Shown here in pieces: positions 1 through 6,002 of a stretch of DNA of 6,869 bases (positions are counted from its first letter, which is position 1; each line of letters opens with the position of its first letter). The DNA is from JBBAEV01 sp041655735 (GTDB lineage Bacteria > Bacillota_I > Bacilli_A > RF39 > UBA660): assembly GCA_041655735.1 (NCBI GenBank), contig JBBAEV010000040.1, forward strand, positions 1 to 6,869, read 5' to 3'. The notes beneath the pieces were generated by a model. It made no database searches and was not told where the DNA came from. It saw nothing but the letters and a program-made list of their open reading frames with translations. Position numbers and translations under genes: made by a program.

Positions 1-493
1 CACGTTGCAAGGAAGACTTGGAAAAACTGCCGTTGGTAATCATGCAATTGAAATCATGTTGGTCATGGACTTGTTCGGCTACTGCTAGCATATAGTCCTG
101 CCATACCACTGGCTCACTATAGGTATAACTCAGTATGTTGGTTCCTGTCCGATTCATTTTATCAATTACACTTTCTGTCGTAACAGGAAATTGTCGCTGA
201 TGATCCTTACGACCAGGCCAATAGGGGCTGCCTATTTGACTAATATGGTAATTTTGACAAAAACTACATGTGTAATTACACCCAAAGAGAGCGATGGAAA
301 AGGTTTGAGAACCTGGAAAAAAATGGTACAAAGGTTTTTTCTCAATCGGATCAACCCCAGAAGCTACGATTTCTCCGGAGCCAAGAGTTCGAATCTCACC
401 ATCTTGGTGCTTGCGAATTCCACAAACACCTAAGGCACCCTCTTCAAGGGTACACATACGCCAACAAAAATCACACTGCAAAGTAGTTTTCAC
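1..493 (-). CDS. amrS: AmmeMemoRadiSam system radical SAM enzyme AmrS (N-terminal 164 codons, runs off left edge)
   Basis: An open frame with no stop runs from a GTG at 493-491 to the left edge of the window, giving the first 164 residues. Residues 72-79 (CNYTCSFC) form the CxxxCxxC motif that binds the radical-SAM [4Fe-4S] cluster, followed by QNYHISQ. Upstream are DPIEKKPLYHF (48-58) and PGS, and downstream SYTYSEPV (122-129) and ITNG (152-155), all typical of the AmrS family. The N-terminus adds a second cysteine set (C7, C10, C14, C24), also usual for this family and possibly metal-binding. The GTG start is chosen because GAGGAG (501-506) lies 7 bases upstream, inside the end of amrA, and only one base separates the amrA stop from this start. 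The family usually has about 330-350 residues, so roughly half is missing. Its chemistry is not established to my knowledge; it should act in the cytoplasm together with AmrA and AmrB. Confidence 0.93.
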   Translation of the reverse strand, partial: MKTTLQCDFCWRMCTLEEGALGVCGIRKHQDGEIRTLGSGEIVASGVDPIEKKPLYHFFPGSQTFSIALFGCNYTCSFCQNYHISQIGSPYWPGRKDHQRQFPVTTESVIDKMNRTGTNILSYTYSEPVVWQDYMLAVAEQVHDQHDFNCMITNGSFSKSSLQR

Positions 494-494
494 C

Positions 495-1067
495 TTATTG
501 CTCCTCAAAGATTTCAGCCTGAAACACTTCAAAGACACACTCTTTTTGTTGCCAAGCGGTTGGGTATAAGCCAGCTTTCATAGCGAGATGATTAAGCATA
601 GTCTCCCGATCCCAACCTTGTTCTGGAGCCACTTGGGGCAAGAAGAGAGCACGATGACGCCCGTGGGTAAGTATCACACCATCACGCCCTACTTCGATCT
701 CCTGTGGTGCTTTTACCTCATAAGGGATAGATAGAATGGATATCTCAATTTTTATCTGAGGCAACTCCTCCAGTCGCAGTGGAAGAAAGCGGGGGTCATG
801 AAATGCACTCTCTTGCGCTAGACGATAGACTAATCGATACAGTGGTTTCTGACCGAGAACATTCCCAATACATCCACGTAAGACTTCGCTAGTAGCTGGG
901 GATGATGCTTCGCGTTTTAACGTAACAAAAGCCCCCTCCTCTCCGGTCAACTCAGAAGGAGGATTCTCTTTTAATTTCTTTAGCGTAACTGACAATTCTC
1001 CTGTTAATGCTTCCTTAATCGACTCACGGGCAAGGGCTAGAAGTAAGTTCTGATGGTTTAAGTACAT
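495..1067 (-). CDS. amrA: AmmeMemoRadiSam system protein A (AMMECR1-domain protein)
   Basis: The 190-residue product is a single, complete AMMECR1 domain. Hallmarks are LRGCIG (63-68, the invariant motif of the family), DPRF (91-94), EISILS (108-113), FLPQVAPEQGWD (142-153) and KAGL (164-167). No signal peptide or membrane segment is seen, so it is cytoplasmic. I chose ATG 1067-1065 over the upstream in-frame GTG at 1079. The ATG has GGAG (1074-1077) six bases upstream, while the GTG has no Shine-Dalgarno and would overlap the end of amrB. With this start, two bases separate it from the amrB stop, which suggests translational coupling. The human homologue AMMECR1 is linked to a contiguous-gene syndrome, but the biochemical role of the bacterial protein is unsettled. 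Cys66 in the conserved motif is the obvious candidate reactive residue (inference). Confidence 0.95.
   Translation of the reverse strand: MYLNHQNLLLALARESIKEALTGELSVTLKKLKENPPSELTGEEGAFVTLKREASSPATSEVLRGCIGNVLGQKPLYRLVYRLAQESAFHDPRFLPLRLEELPQIKIEISILSIPYEVKAPQEIEVGRDGVILTHGRHRALFLPQVAPEQGWDRETMLNHLAMKAGLYPTAWQQKECVFEVFQAEIFEEQ
501..506 (-). promoter_or_regulatory. Shine-Dalgarno site for the GTG start of amrS
   Basis: GAGGAG lies seven bases before GTG 493-491 and overlaps the last codons of amrA. It supports a GTG start for amrS and coupling of amrS translation to amrA. Confidence 0.78.
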
Positions 1068-1069
1068 AG

Positions 1070-1975
1070 TCAGCTCCACAGTAATGTGCCATAGGCGACA
1101 AAATCATTGGATCTCTCACCTAGCACATCCAGTGAATTATAATAATCAGCAACCCACCCTCGAGTCCCTAATTTCTTTGCTAACGCACTGACAATAGATG
1201 CAGCGGCAATACCACAGACTGTTGACCGTCCAATCCGTTGTCGTAAGAAGATGGGTCCAGACTCAGATCGAACTAAGGCATGAGCTAATTTTAAATCTTC
1301 TTCTTTGACCCTTTGAGTGACTGTATGATCGACTTGGAGACCGTAGGGAGCATAACTAAATCTATGGCCATAATGGGTAAAATCTGAGGATGCAATAACC
1401 AAAGTTTGACCTGCCTCTAGCTCGTCTTCTCCTAGCGCTTTTGCAATTGAATCAGCTATTTTTTGGGCATTGATAGCATCTGTGACGAGGGAAATAAGGG
1501 CCATGCTCACTGCAATTTGGTGTTTTTGTTGCTCTTGTAAATAGGCTAAAAATGGTAAAACCATCTCTACTGCATGTTCCCGTTGCACAACTCTCGTGCT
1601 ATCGGGACCGTCTTTTTCTAACCCGGTTTCAAATGATCCTAGGCGCCCTAATGGAGTATCATAACCATCAAACGAGGCAAAGGAGAGGACGTTCTCCGGG
1701 AGAGCTGTATTATGGGAAGGAGATAAGATGAGAACCTTTGAGATTTTCTTAGGGGCATGGAGCACGAGATGGGCTATTCCCCTCCCGCTGTAGGCCAACC
1801 CTGCATGCGGCAATACTGCCAAGCGGACAGGACCCTCAGGACTATCTGTAGAACTGGCTCGGCGAGCCAGATCGACAGATTCTATAATTGTTGAGCGCAA
1901 GCCGTCTATTTCAGCGGTATACCAAGTGCCCGCGTACCAAGCCTTGCGCACGGAGAGCGTTCTTTTATTAACCAT
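1070..1975 (-). CDS. amrB: AmmeMemoRadiSam system protein B (Memo family)
   Basis: The 301-residue product matches the full length of the Memo family (human MEMO1 is about 297 residues), a fold related to extradiol (LigB-type) dioxygenases. Visible motifs are KAWYAGTWY (11-19), LPHAGLAYSG (55-64), SPSH (85-88), EHAVEMVLPFL (133-143), SSDFTHY (196-202) and TVCGI (252-256). H57, H88 and C254 align with the metal-binding His49, His81 and Cys244 of human MEMO1, and H201 is the further conserved pocket histidine, so the metal site looks intact. I chose ATG 1975-1973 because GAGGAG (1982-1987) stands six bases upstream. The longer frame starting at TTG 2008 adds 11 residues without family similarity or a Shine-Dalgarno. 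It is the first gene of the amrB-amrA-amrS trio, 53 bases after mmsA. Some published work implicates Memo proteins in iron or copper handling, but the bacterial function remains open. Confidence 0.94.
   Translation of the reverse strand: MVNKRTLSVRKAWYAGTWYTAEIDGLRSTIIESVDLARRASSTDSPEGPVRLAVLPHAGLAYSGRGIAHLVLHAPKKISKVLILSPSHNTALPENVLSFASFDGYDTPLGRLGSFETGLEKDGPDSTRVVQREHAVEMVLPFLAYLQEQQKHQIAVSMALISLVTDAINAQKIADSIAKALGEDELEAGQTLVIASSDFTHYGHRFSYAPYGLQVDHTVTQRVKEEDLKLAHALVRSESGPIFLRQRIGRSTVCGIAAASIVSALAKKLGTRGWVADYYNSLDVLGERSNDFVAYGTLLWS
1074..1077 (-). promoter_or_regulatory. Shine-Dalgarno site deciding the amrA start
   Basis: GGAG lies six bases before ATG 1067-1065 and sits within the last codons of amrB (stop TGA at 1072-1070). 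Ribosomes ending amrB would finish on top of it, the usual layout for translational coupling. It overlaps the alternative GTG codon, which argues against starting there. Confidence 0.72.
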
Positions 1976-2028
1976 ATCCGACTCCTCGCCCTTAGTATAA
2001 CGCACCAAGTGAGGGTCGTACAGGTCTA
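1976..2028 (-). other. Intergenic gap mmsA-amrB, no terminator seen
   Basis: These 53 bases separate the mmsA stop (TAG at 2031-2029) from amrB. I see no hairpin followed by a T-run, so transcription from the importer operon could run into amrB. A TATACT hexamer (1999-1994) resembles a -10 box, but no matching -35 lies 15-19 bases upstream. The amrB ribosome-binding site occupies the last part. Confidence 0.55.
1982..1987 (-). promoter_or_regulatory. Shine-Dalgarno site deciding the amrB start
   Basis: GAGGAG lies six bases before ATG 1975-1973. It falls inside the longer reading frame that begins at TTG 2008, and nothing comparable precedes that TTG, so the internal ATG is the better start. 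Confidence 0.8.
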
Positions 2029-3549
2029 CTATATTAGCATATGCATGATGGCTTCTTGATCAGTCTCTTTCGCAGGCAAATCTTTTAAGATCTTACCTTC
2101 GTTCATCACATAGATCCGATCACAGACACCTAACAACTCCGGCAATTCAGAAGAGATAAAAAGGATCCCTTTTCCCTGAGCGGCCAAACCATTGACGATT
2201 GTGTAAACATCATGCTTAGCACCAACATCAATACCTCTAGTAGGTTCGTCCATGATATAGACTTCAGAATCGCAATAGAGCCATTTCGCTAAAACAACCT
2301 TCTGTTGATTGCCACCACTCAGATTGACGACTTGTTGTAATATGCTCGGACATTTTATCTTAAAGTCATTAACGGCCTTTTCAGCAACTGTAATTTCTTC
2401 GTTTTTGTTGATAATACCAGCCTGGGAAATAGCATCAGTATTGGCTAGGGTGATGTTGTCTTTCACATTTGCCATCAAGACCAACCCAAGGCGTTTGCGG
2501 TCTTCTGAGATATAAGCTAAACCACTTTCAATGGCTTTAGAGACAGTACTTACGTTAATCGGTTGGCCTCTTAAAAAAGCCTCTCCGCTTATATTATTGC
2601 CATAACTCTTACCAAAAAGACTCATCGCAAATTCAGTTCGACCAGCACCCATCAAACCAGCAAGGCCAACAACCTCACCCGCGCGTACATTGATGGAAAT
2701 ATTGTCAGAAGACTTCCTTCCAATAATAGTGGGATGATCAACATTCCAGTTTTTCACTTCGAGAAGAATATCGCCAATCTCATTATTTCGTTCTGGGAAG
2801 CGGTTGACTAATTCACGCCCTACCATTCCTTTAACTATTTGATTTTCAGTGACCTTATCTTTTTTCACATCAAAATAACCAACGGTCTTGCCATCTCGTA
2901 AAATGGTAATAGAATCGGCAACAGCCATGACTTCGTTTAGTTTATGGGAAATGAGGACGCAAGTAAGACCGCTCTTCTTCAATTTTCTCAAGAGTTCCAG
3001 CAAGTTTTGGCTTTCAATCTCATTTAAAGCTGCTGTTGGTTCATCAAGGATTAAGAGCGAAACATCTTTTGATAAAGCTTTCACAATTTCAACTAATTGC
3101 CGTTGACCAACACCAATATTTCCCACTGGTGTATTTACATCAATATCTAGCCCCACTGATTTCGTCAACTGTTCAGCTCTTTGCTGGGTTAAATTCCAGC
3201 TCATAATACCATATTTTGCATTTTCGCTACCGAGAAAGATATTTTCAGCTATCGAAAGGAATGGAATCAGAGTAAACTCTTGGTGAATAATTGCGATTCC
3301 CGCCTCTTCGCTCTGTTTAATACTCTTAACTTGGTAATCTTGTTGTTTAAACGTAATACTACCTTCGTAGGTACCATGGGGGTATACTCCACTTAATACA
3401 TTCATTAATGTAGATTTTCCAGCACCATTTTCACCAACTATCGCGTGAATTTCGCCCTCTTTGACATGCAATGAGACTTCATCCAAGGCCAAAACACCTG
3501 GAAACCTTTTGGTTATGTTGTGCATTTCTAGAATATTATTATCTGCCAA
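2029..3549 (-). CDS. mmsA: Multiple-monosaccharide ABC importer, tandem ATP-binding subunit (MmsA/GguA-XylG type)
   Basis: This 506-residue protein has two fused ATPase domains and energises sugar uptake at the inner membrane with MmsB and the ChvE-like binding protein. Domain 1 has Walker A GENGAGKST (39-47), a Q-loop glutamine (Q90), a variant signature GVGQRQ (146-151), Walker B LLILDEP (165-171) and switch His202. Domain 2 has a degenerate Walker A GLMGAGRTE (298-306) with Arg replacing the catalytic Lys, a canonical signature LSGGNQQK (410-417), Walker B YIMDEP (431-436), and SSE (466-468) where the switch His would be. This one-good-one-degenerate pattern is normal for RbsA/XylG/MmsA proteins. 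YPHGTYEGSI (56-65) is typical of the XylG/GguA/MmsA branch. The start is TTG 3549-3547 with AAGGGGG (3558-3564) eight bases upstream; the next in-frame ATG (3525) has no Shine-Dalgarno. It follows chvE after a 75-base gap containing a strong hairpin. Confidence 0.95.
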   Translation of the reverse strand: MADNNILEMHNITKRFPGVLALDEVSLHVKEGEIHAIVGENGAGKSTLMNVLSGVYPHGTYEGSITFKQQDYQVKSIKQSEEAGIAIIHQEFTLIPFLSIAENIFLGSENAKYGIMSWNLTQQRAEQLTKSVGLDIDVNTPVGNIGVGQRQLVEIVKALSKDVSLLILDEPTAALNEIESQNLLELLRKLKKSGLTCVLISHKLNEVMAVADSITILRDGKTVGYFDVKKDKVTENQIVKGMVGRELVNRFPERNNEIGDILLEVKNWNVDHPTIIGRKSSDNISINVRAGEVVGLAGLMGAGRTEFAMSLFGKSYGNNISGEAFLRGQPINVSTVSKAIESGLAYISEDRKRLGLVLMANVKDNITLANTDAISQAGIINKNEEITVAEKAVNDFKIKCPSILQQVVNLSGGNQQKVVLAKWLYCDSEVYIMDEPTRGIDVGAKHDVYTIVNGLAAQGKGILFISSELPELLGVCDRIYVMNEGKILKDLPAKETDQEAIMHMLI

Positions 3550-3557
3550 AGGAACAT

Positions 3558-3564
3558 CCCCCTT
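3558..3564 (-). promoter_or_regulatory. Shine-Dalgarno site for the TTG start of mmsA
   Basis: AAGGGGG lies eight bases before TTG 3549-3547. An ATG at 3557-3555 directly after it is out of frame with mmsA and meets a stop after a few codons, so the TTG is the start. A non-ATG start should reduce ATPase output relative to the binding protein. Confidence 0.7.
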
Positions 3565-3580
3565 TAATTCTCGTTACAGA

Positions 3581-3605
3581 GGGTTCCTGAATATTTCAGG
3601 AACCC
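3581..3605 (-). promoter_or_regulatory. Perfect 11-bp intercistronic hairpin between chvE and mmsA
   Basis: GGGTTCCTGAA (3581-3591) and TTCAGGAACCC (3595-3605) are exact reverse complements separated by only three bases, TAT. The hairpin starts 19 bases after the chvE stop codon and ends 31 bases before the mmsA start. No run of U follows on the transcribed strand (the next bases are TCTGTAACG), so it is not a standard intrinsic terminator. In binding-protein operons, stems in this position commonly protect the upstream message from 3' exonucleases or partly reduce downstream expression. That role is inferred here. The hairpin itself is directly visible. Confidence 0.85.
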
Positions 3606-3624
3606 ATGCTTCACAAAATGTAAT

Positions 3625-4695
3625 TTACTTCAGATCATCTTCTGTGTAGAATCCACGTTCGACTACAACTTCCCAATTATCTTTATCAACTACTACCGTG
3701 TCATACATTGCTGCTGGTACATTGATCATATCATTGTAGAATTCACCATCAGCTTTTGGTTGTTCTCCCCGCTCATAAGCACTAATCACTTCAAATGTCT
3801 TTTCTGCCAAAACTTTTGGATCCAAGAACATCGTCATTGATTGTTGGCCACTCATAATTGATTTAATGGCGGTTAATTCACAATCCTGTCCGGTTACAAT
3901 GGGGAACGGTCTGGCTGGTGTGCCATATCCCATTGAAGCTAGAGCAGAAACTGCTCCTAGAGCAACACAGTCAGCTGCAGCAAGCACTACATCTACATTT
4001 TTGTCTGTATAATAAGCACCGAGCAAGTTATCCATTCTGGACTGTGCTTTTGAGCTGTCCCAATTCAAGGTTGCAATAACATTAAACTCTACCTGCCCAC
4101 TAGGAACAACTAAAGCTCCACTGTCAAGGTATTTTTTCAATACACTCATGGCACCATTATAGAATACTTGTGAGTTAGGATCATCGGGGCTACCACCAAT
4201 AATTTCTAAGTTAAAAGGACCCTTAGCTCCTTTATCTAGGCCTAGTTTCTGTTCGATGTATGTCCCCTGAGAAACACCTAGTTCGAACAAATCAAAGGTA
4301 ACATAGAAGTCAACAGCCTTCGTGTTCATAATCAAACGGTCGTTTGCGATTATGGTGACACCCTCTCTTTTGGCCTTCTCAACAGCATCAGATAATGTGT
4401 AAGAGTCGACAGCGGCAATAACTAAGTAGTCTGTGCCAACTAAAACGGCATTCTCAATTTGAGCTACTTGTCTTTCGATCACATCTTCTGCAAACTCTAA
4501 ACGAGTGCGATAGCCAGCTTCTGAAAACCTCTTCACGAGTTGCTCACCTTGAGCGGGCCAGATTGGCTGTTCTTTGGTCGGCATTAAAAATGTTACTAAT
4601 GGTGCTTCTTTCGCGGCACCCTCTTTCCCACCAGCTGCAAACACTGGCAATACAAGTGCTAACAAAAGCACCAGAATCGTTAGTTTCTTCATCAT
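3625..4695 (-). CDS. chvE: Periplasmic multiple-monosaccharide-binding protein (ChvE-like)
   Basis: This 356-residue periplasmic binding protein should capture sugars and deliver them to MmsB/MmsA. Residues 1-20 are a Sec signal peptide (MMKK, a hydrophobic core, then VFA) with predicted cleavage after Ala20. There is no lipobox cysteine, so the protein is soluble in the periplasm, which implies an outer membrane. ChvE-family hallmarks are the segment around LMPTKEQPIW (37-46), NDRLI (118-122), the YVTFD region (131-135), GGSPDD (167-172), MSVLKKYLDSG (183-193), VPSGQ (197-201), MDNLLGAYYTD (221-231) and TGQDCE (268-273). ChvE-type proteins bind several aldoses (arabinose, glucose, galactose, xylose and others); the exact ligand cannot be read here. 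The start at ATG 4695 has AAAGGAGG (4703-4710) seven bases upstream, the best ribosome-binding site in the window. A second ATG follows immediately (MM). It lies 46 bases after mmsB. Confidence 0.94.
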   Translation of the reverse strand: MMKKLTILVLLLALVLPVFAAGGKEGAAKEAPLVTFLMPTKEQPIWPAQGEQLVKRFSEAGYRTRLEFAEDVIERQVAQIENAVLVGTDYLVIAAVDSYTLSDAVEKAKREGVTIIANDRLIMNTKAVDFYVTFDLFELGVSQGTYIEQKLGLDKGAKGPFNLEIIGGSPDDPNSQVFYNGAMSVLKKYLDSGALVVPSGQVEFNVIATLNWDSSKAQSRMDNLLGAYYTDKNVDVVLAAADCVALGAVSALASMGYGTPARPFPIVTGQDCELTAIKSIMSGQQSMTMFLDPKVLAEKTFEVISAYERGEQPKADGEFYNDMINVPAAMYDTVVVDKDNWEVVVERGFYTEDDLK

Positions 4696-4702
4696 ACCTC
4701 AT

Positions 4703-4710
4703 CCTCCTTT
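4703..4710 (-). promoter_or_regulatory. Near-consensus Shine-Dalgarno site of chvE
   Basis: AAAGGAGG lies seven bases before ATG 4695-4693. It is the strongest ribosome-binding site in the window and fits the need for excess binding protein over the membrane subunits. Confidence 0.85.
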
Positions 4711-4741
4711 GGTATTTTACGCATATTAATTCAATAGGCTC

Positions 4742-5905
4742 CTATTTGCGCCTATTCTTCAACATAAAGTCAATGGCCACGGCAAACAAAATTACCAATC
4801 CCTTAATTGCTTGCTGGATGTCTACTGAGACTCCAACAATGGACATACCATTGTTCATGACTCCCATGATCAATGTCCCCAACAATGCTCCCCCGATAGT
4901 TCCTGTTCCACCAGTTACTGAAGCTCCACCAATAAAACATGCTGCAATAGCATCTAGCTCAAAGGAAACTCCTGCTTTGGGGGTTCCGGCATTCAAACGA
5001 GCTGCAAATACAATACCGGCAACGGCTGCCAATAATCCCATATTTACATTAGTAAGAAATATGATCCCTTTGGTATTGATCCCAGAAAGTCGCGAAGCAG
5101 GTTCATTTCCTCCAATAGCATAAATACGACGACCAATAACAGTATTACTGGTGATAAAGGCATACACAATTATTAACACTACCAACAAAATAAAAAGATA
5201 AGGGATACCATTATAGGCAGCAAAGAAGTAGGCAATAATCATAATACCCGCGAATATAAAAGCTTGTTGCACAATAAACAGCCATAAAGGGGCCTGACTA
5301 AAACCATATTTCTTAGTTTTATTACGAGAATTGATACGCACTAAAATCAGACCAACTCCCATAATAATCCCAAACAACAATGCTGTAATATTTAAATTCG
5401 TCCCCTTGAAAATATCTGGGATAAAATTCGTACTAATTGCTCTAAATTCTGAGGTAAAAGGGCCAATCGATCGACCACTAAGAACCGCAATAGTTAATCC
5501 TCTAAAAATCAACATACCAGCCAAAGTCGTAATAAAAGCTGGAATTCCCACATATGCTGTCCAAAATCCCTGCCAGGCTCCAATGAGTGCGCCAATAAGC
5601 AAAACAGCAATCAAGGTAACAACAAAAGGTGCTTGGTAATTCACAATCATGATTGCTGCGACAGCACCTGTAAAGGCAGCAACAGATCCTACCGAAAGAT
5701 CAATTCGTCCCGTAATGATAACAGGAAGCATCCCAATAGCTAGTATGAGAATATATCCATTCTGCAATACGAGGTTTGTAATGTTCAACGGACGAAGAAG
5801 AATCCCATTGGTTAATATTTGGAATAAGAGGATAATCAGGCCGAGGGCCATGATCATTCCATATTGCCGCATATTACCTTTCAATAATTTTGATCCAAGT
5901 TTCAA
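4742..5905 (-). CDS. mmsB: Multiple-monosaccharide ABC importer permease (MmsB/GguB type)
   Basis: This 387-residue inner-membrane protein forms the sugar channel, probably as a homodimer. It is mostly hydrophobic, with likely membrane segments near residues 15-32, 48-65, 73-90, 94-112, 121-140, 171-190, 208-230, 234-252, 284-302, 317-330, 335-354 and 367-383; the exact number is uncertain. Family motifs are GRIDLSVGS (66-74), FITTLAGMLIFRGL (124-137), IGRRIYAIGGNEPASRLSGI (257-276, the cytoplasmic loop expected to contact the ATPase), LDAIAACFIGGAS (317-329) and MGVMNNGMSIVG (347-358). The longer middle region and the NMRQYGM start (11-17) match the GguB/MmsB/XylH branch rather than the shorter RbsC. 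The start is TTG 5905-5903, supported by AAGGAG (5913-5918) seven bases upstream; the next ATG (codon 12) lacks such a site. It is the first gene of the importer operon, preceded by an extended -10 promoter. Confidence 0.94.
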   Translation of the reverse strand: MKLGSKLLKGNMRQYGMIMALGLIILLFQILTNGILLRPLNITNLVLQNGYILILAIGMLPVIITGRIDLSVGSVAAFTGAVAAIMIVNYQAPFVVTLIAVLLIGALIGAWQGFWTAYVGIPAFITTLAGMLIFRGLTIAVLSGRSIGPFTSEFRAISTNFIPDIFKGTNLNITALLFGIIMGVGLILVRINSRNKTKKYGFSQAPLWLFIVQQAFIFAGIMIIAYFFAAYNGIPYLFILLVVLIIVYAFITSNTVIGRRIYAIGGNEPASRLSGINTKGIIFLTNVNMGLLAAVAGIVFAARLNAGTPKAGVSFELDAIAACFIGGASVTGGTGTIGGALLGTLIMGVMNNGMSIVGVSVDIQQAIKGLVILFAVAIDFMLKNRRK

Positions 5906-5912
5906 GATAAGG

Positions 5913-5918
5913 CTCCTT
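5913..5918 (-). promoter_or_regulatory. Shine-Dalgarno site for the TTG start of mmsB
   Basis: AAGGAG is placed seven bases before TTG 5905-5903. It fixes a non-ATG start for the permease and argues against starting at the internal ATG of codon 12. Confidence 0.8.
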
Positions 5919-5964
5919 ATATTTATTTTCGTTCATGCGACCGTTTGCTGGCCAATTAAAACCG

Positions 5965-5993
5965 ATTATACCATGACAAAAATATCATGTCTT
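5965..5993 (-). promoter_or_regulatory. Promoter of the mmsB-chvE-mmsA operon (extended -10)
   Basis: On the minus strand a perfect -10 box TATAAT (5970-5965) is preceded directly by TGG, an extended -10 element. AAGACA (5993-5988) lies 17 bases upstream and matches the -35 consensus TTGACA at four of six positions. Transcription should start near 5958, leaving a leader of about 50 bases before mmsB. The spacer holds a small inverted repeat, CATGA (5989-5985) and TCATG (5976-5972), eight bases apart, which could be an operator. This is the best sigma-70-type promoter I found in the window. Confidence 0.65.
5972..5989. repeat. Short inverted repeat in the promoter spacer (possible operator)
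   Basis: CATGA and TCATG flank an eight-base A/T-rich centre and lie exactly between the -35 and -10 boxes. A repressor bound here would block RNA polymerase. The arms are only five bases, so chance is a real alternative. Confidence 0.3.
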
Positions 5994-6002
5994 CAAATAA
6001 TA

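Noticed and set aside
191..486. Plus-strand open frames opposite amrS
   Set aside because: The minus strand here encodes clear radical-SAM motifs in an uninterrupted frame; the plus-strand products have no family features.
1994..1999. TATACT as a -10 box for a separate amr promoter
   Set aside because: No acceptable -35 hexamer lies 15-19 bases upstream and there is no TGn extension, so the support is too weak to annotate.
2520..2690. Degenerate second Walker A and missing switch His in MmsA as a loss-of-function mutation
   Set aside because: An Arg-substituted second Walker A and absent switch His are normal in the RbsA/XylG/MmsA family, which retains one competent ATP site.
3581..3605. 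The chvE-mmsA hairpin as an intrinsic terminator
   Set aside because: No U-tract follows the stem on the transcribed strand and mmsA would then lack a promoter; annotated as an intercistronic hairpin instead.
2309..3649. Short plus-strand frames within and around mmsA
   Set aside because: They are antisense to conserved Walker and signature motifs of mmsA and resemble nothing.
4733..4746. Palindrome AATAGG-CT-CCTATT across the mmsB stop codon
   Set aside because: Six-base arms with a two-base centre cannot form a stable hairpin, and a similar CCTATT recurs nearby in the coding sequence; likely chance.
5944..5960. Partly symmetric TGGCCA-centred site near the predicted transcription start, LacI-operator-like
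   Set aside because: Beyond the central six bases only two pairs per side match after a mismatched stretch; not good enough to call an operator.
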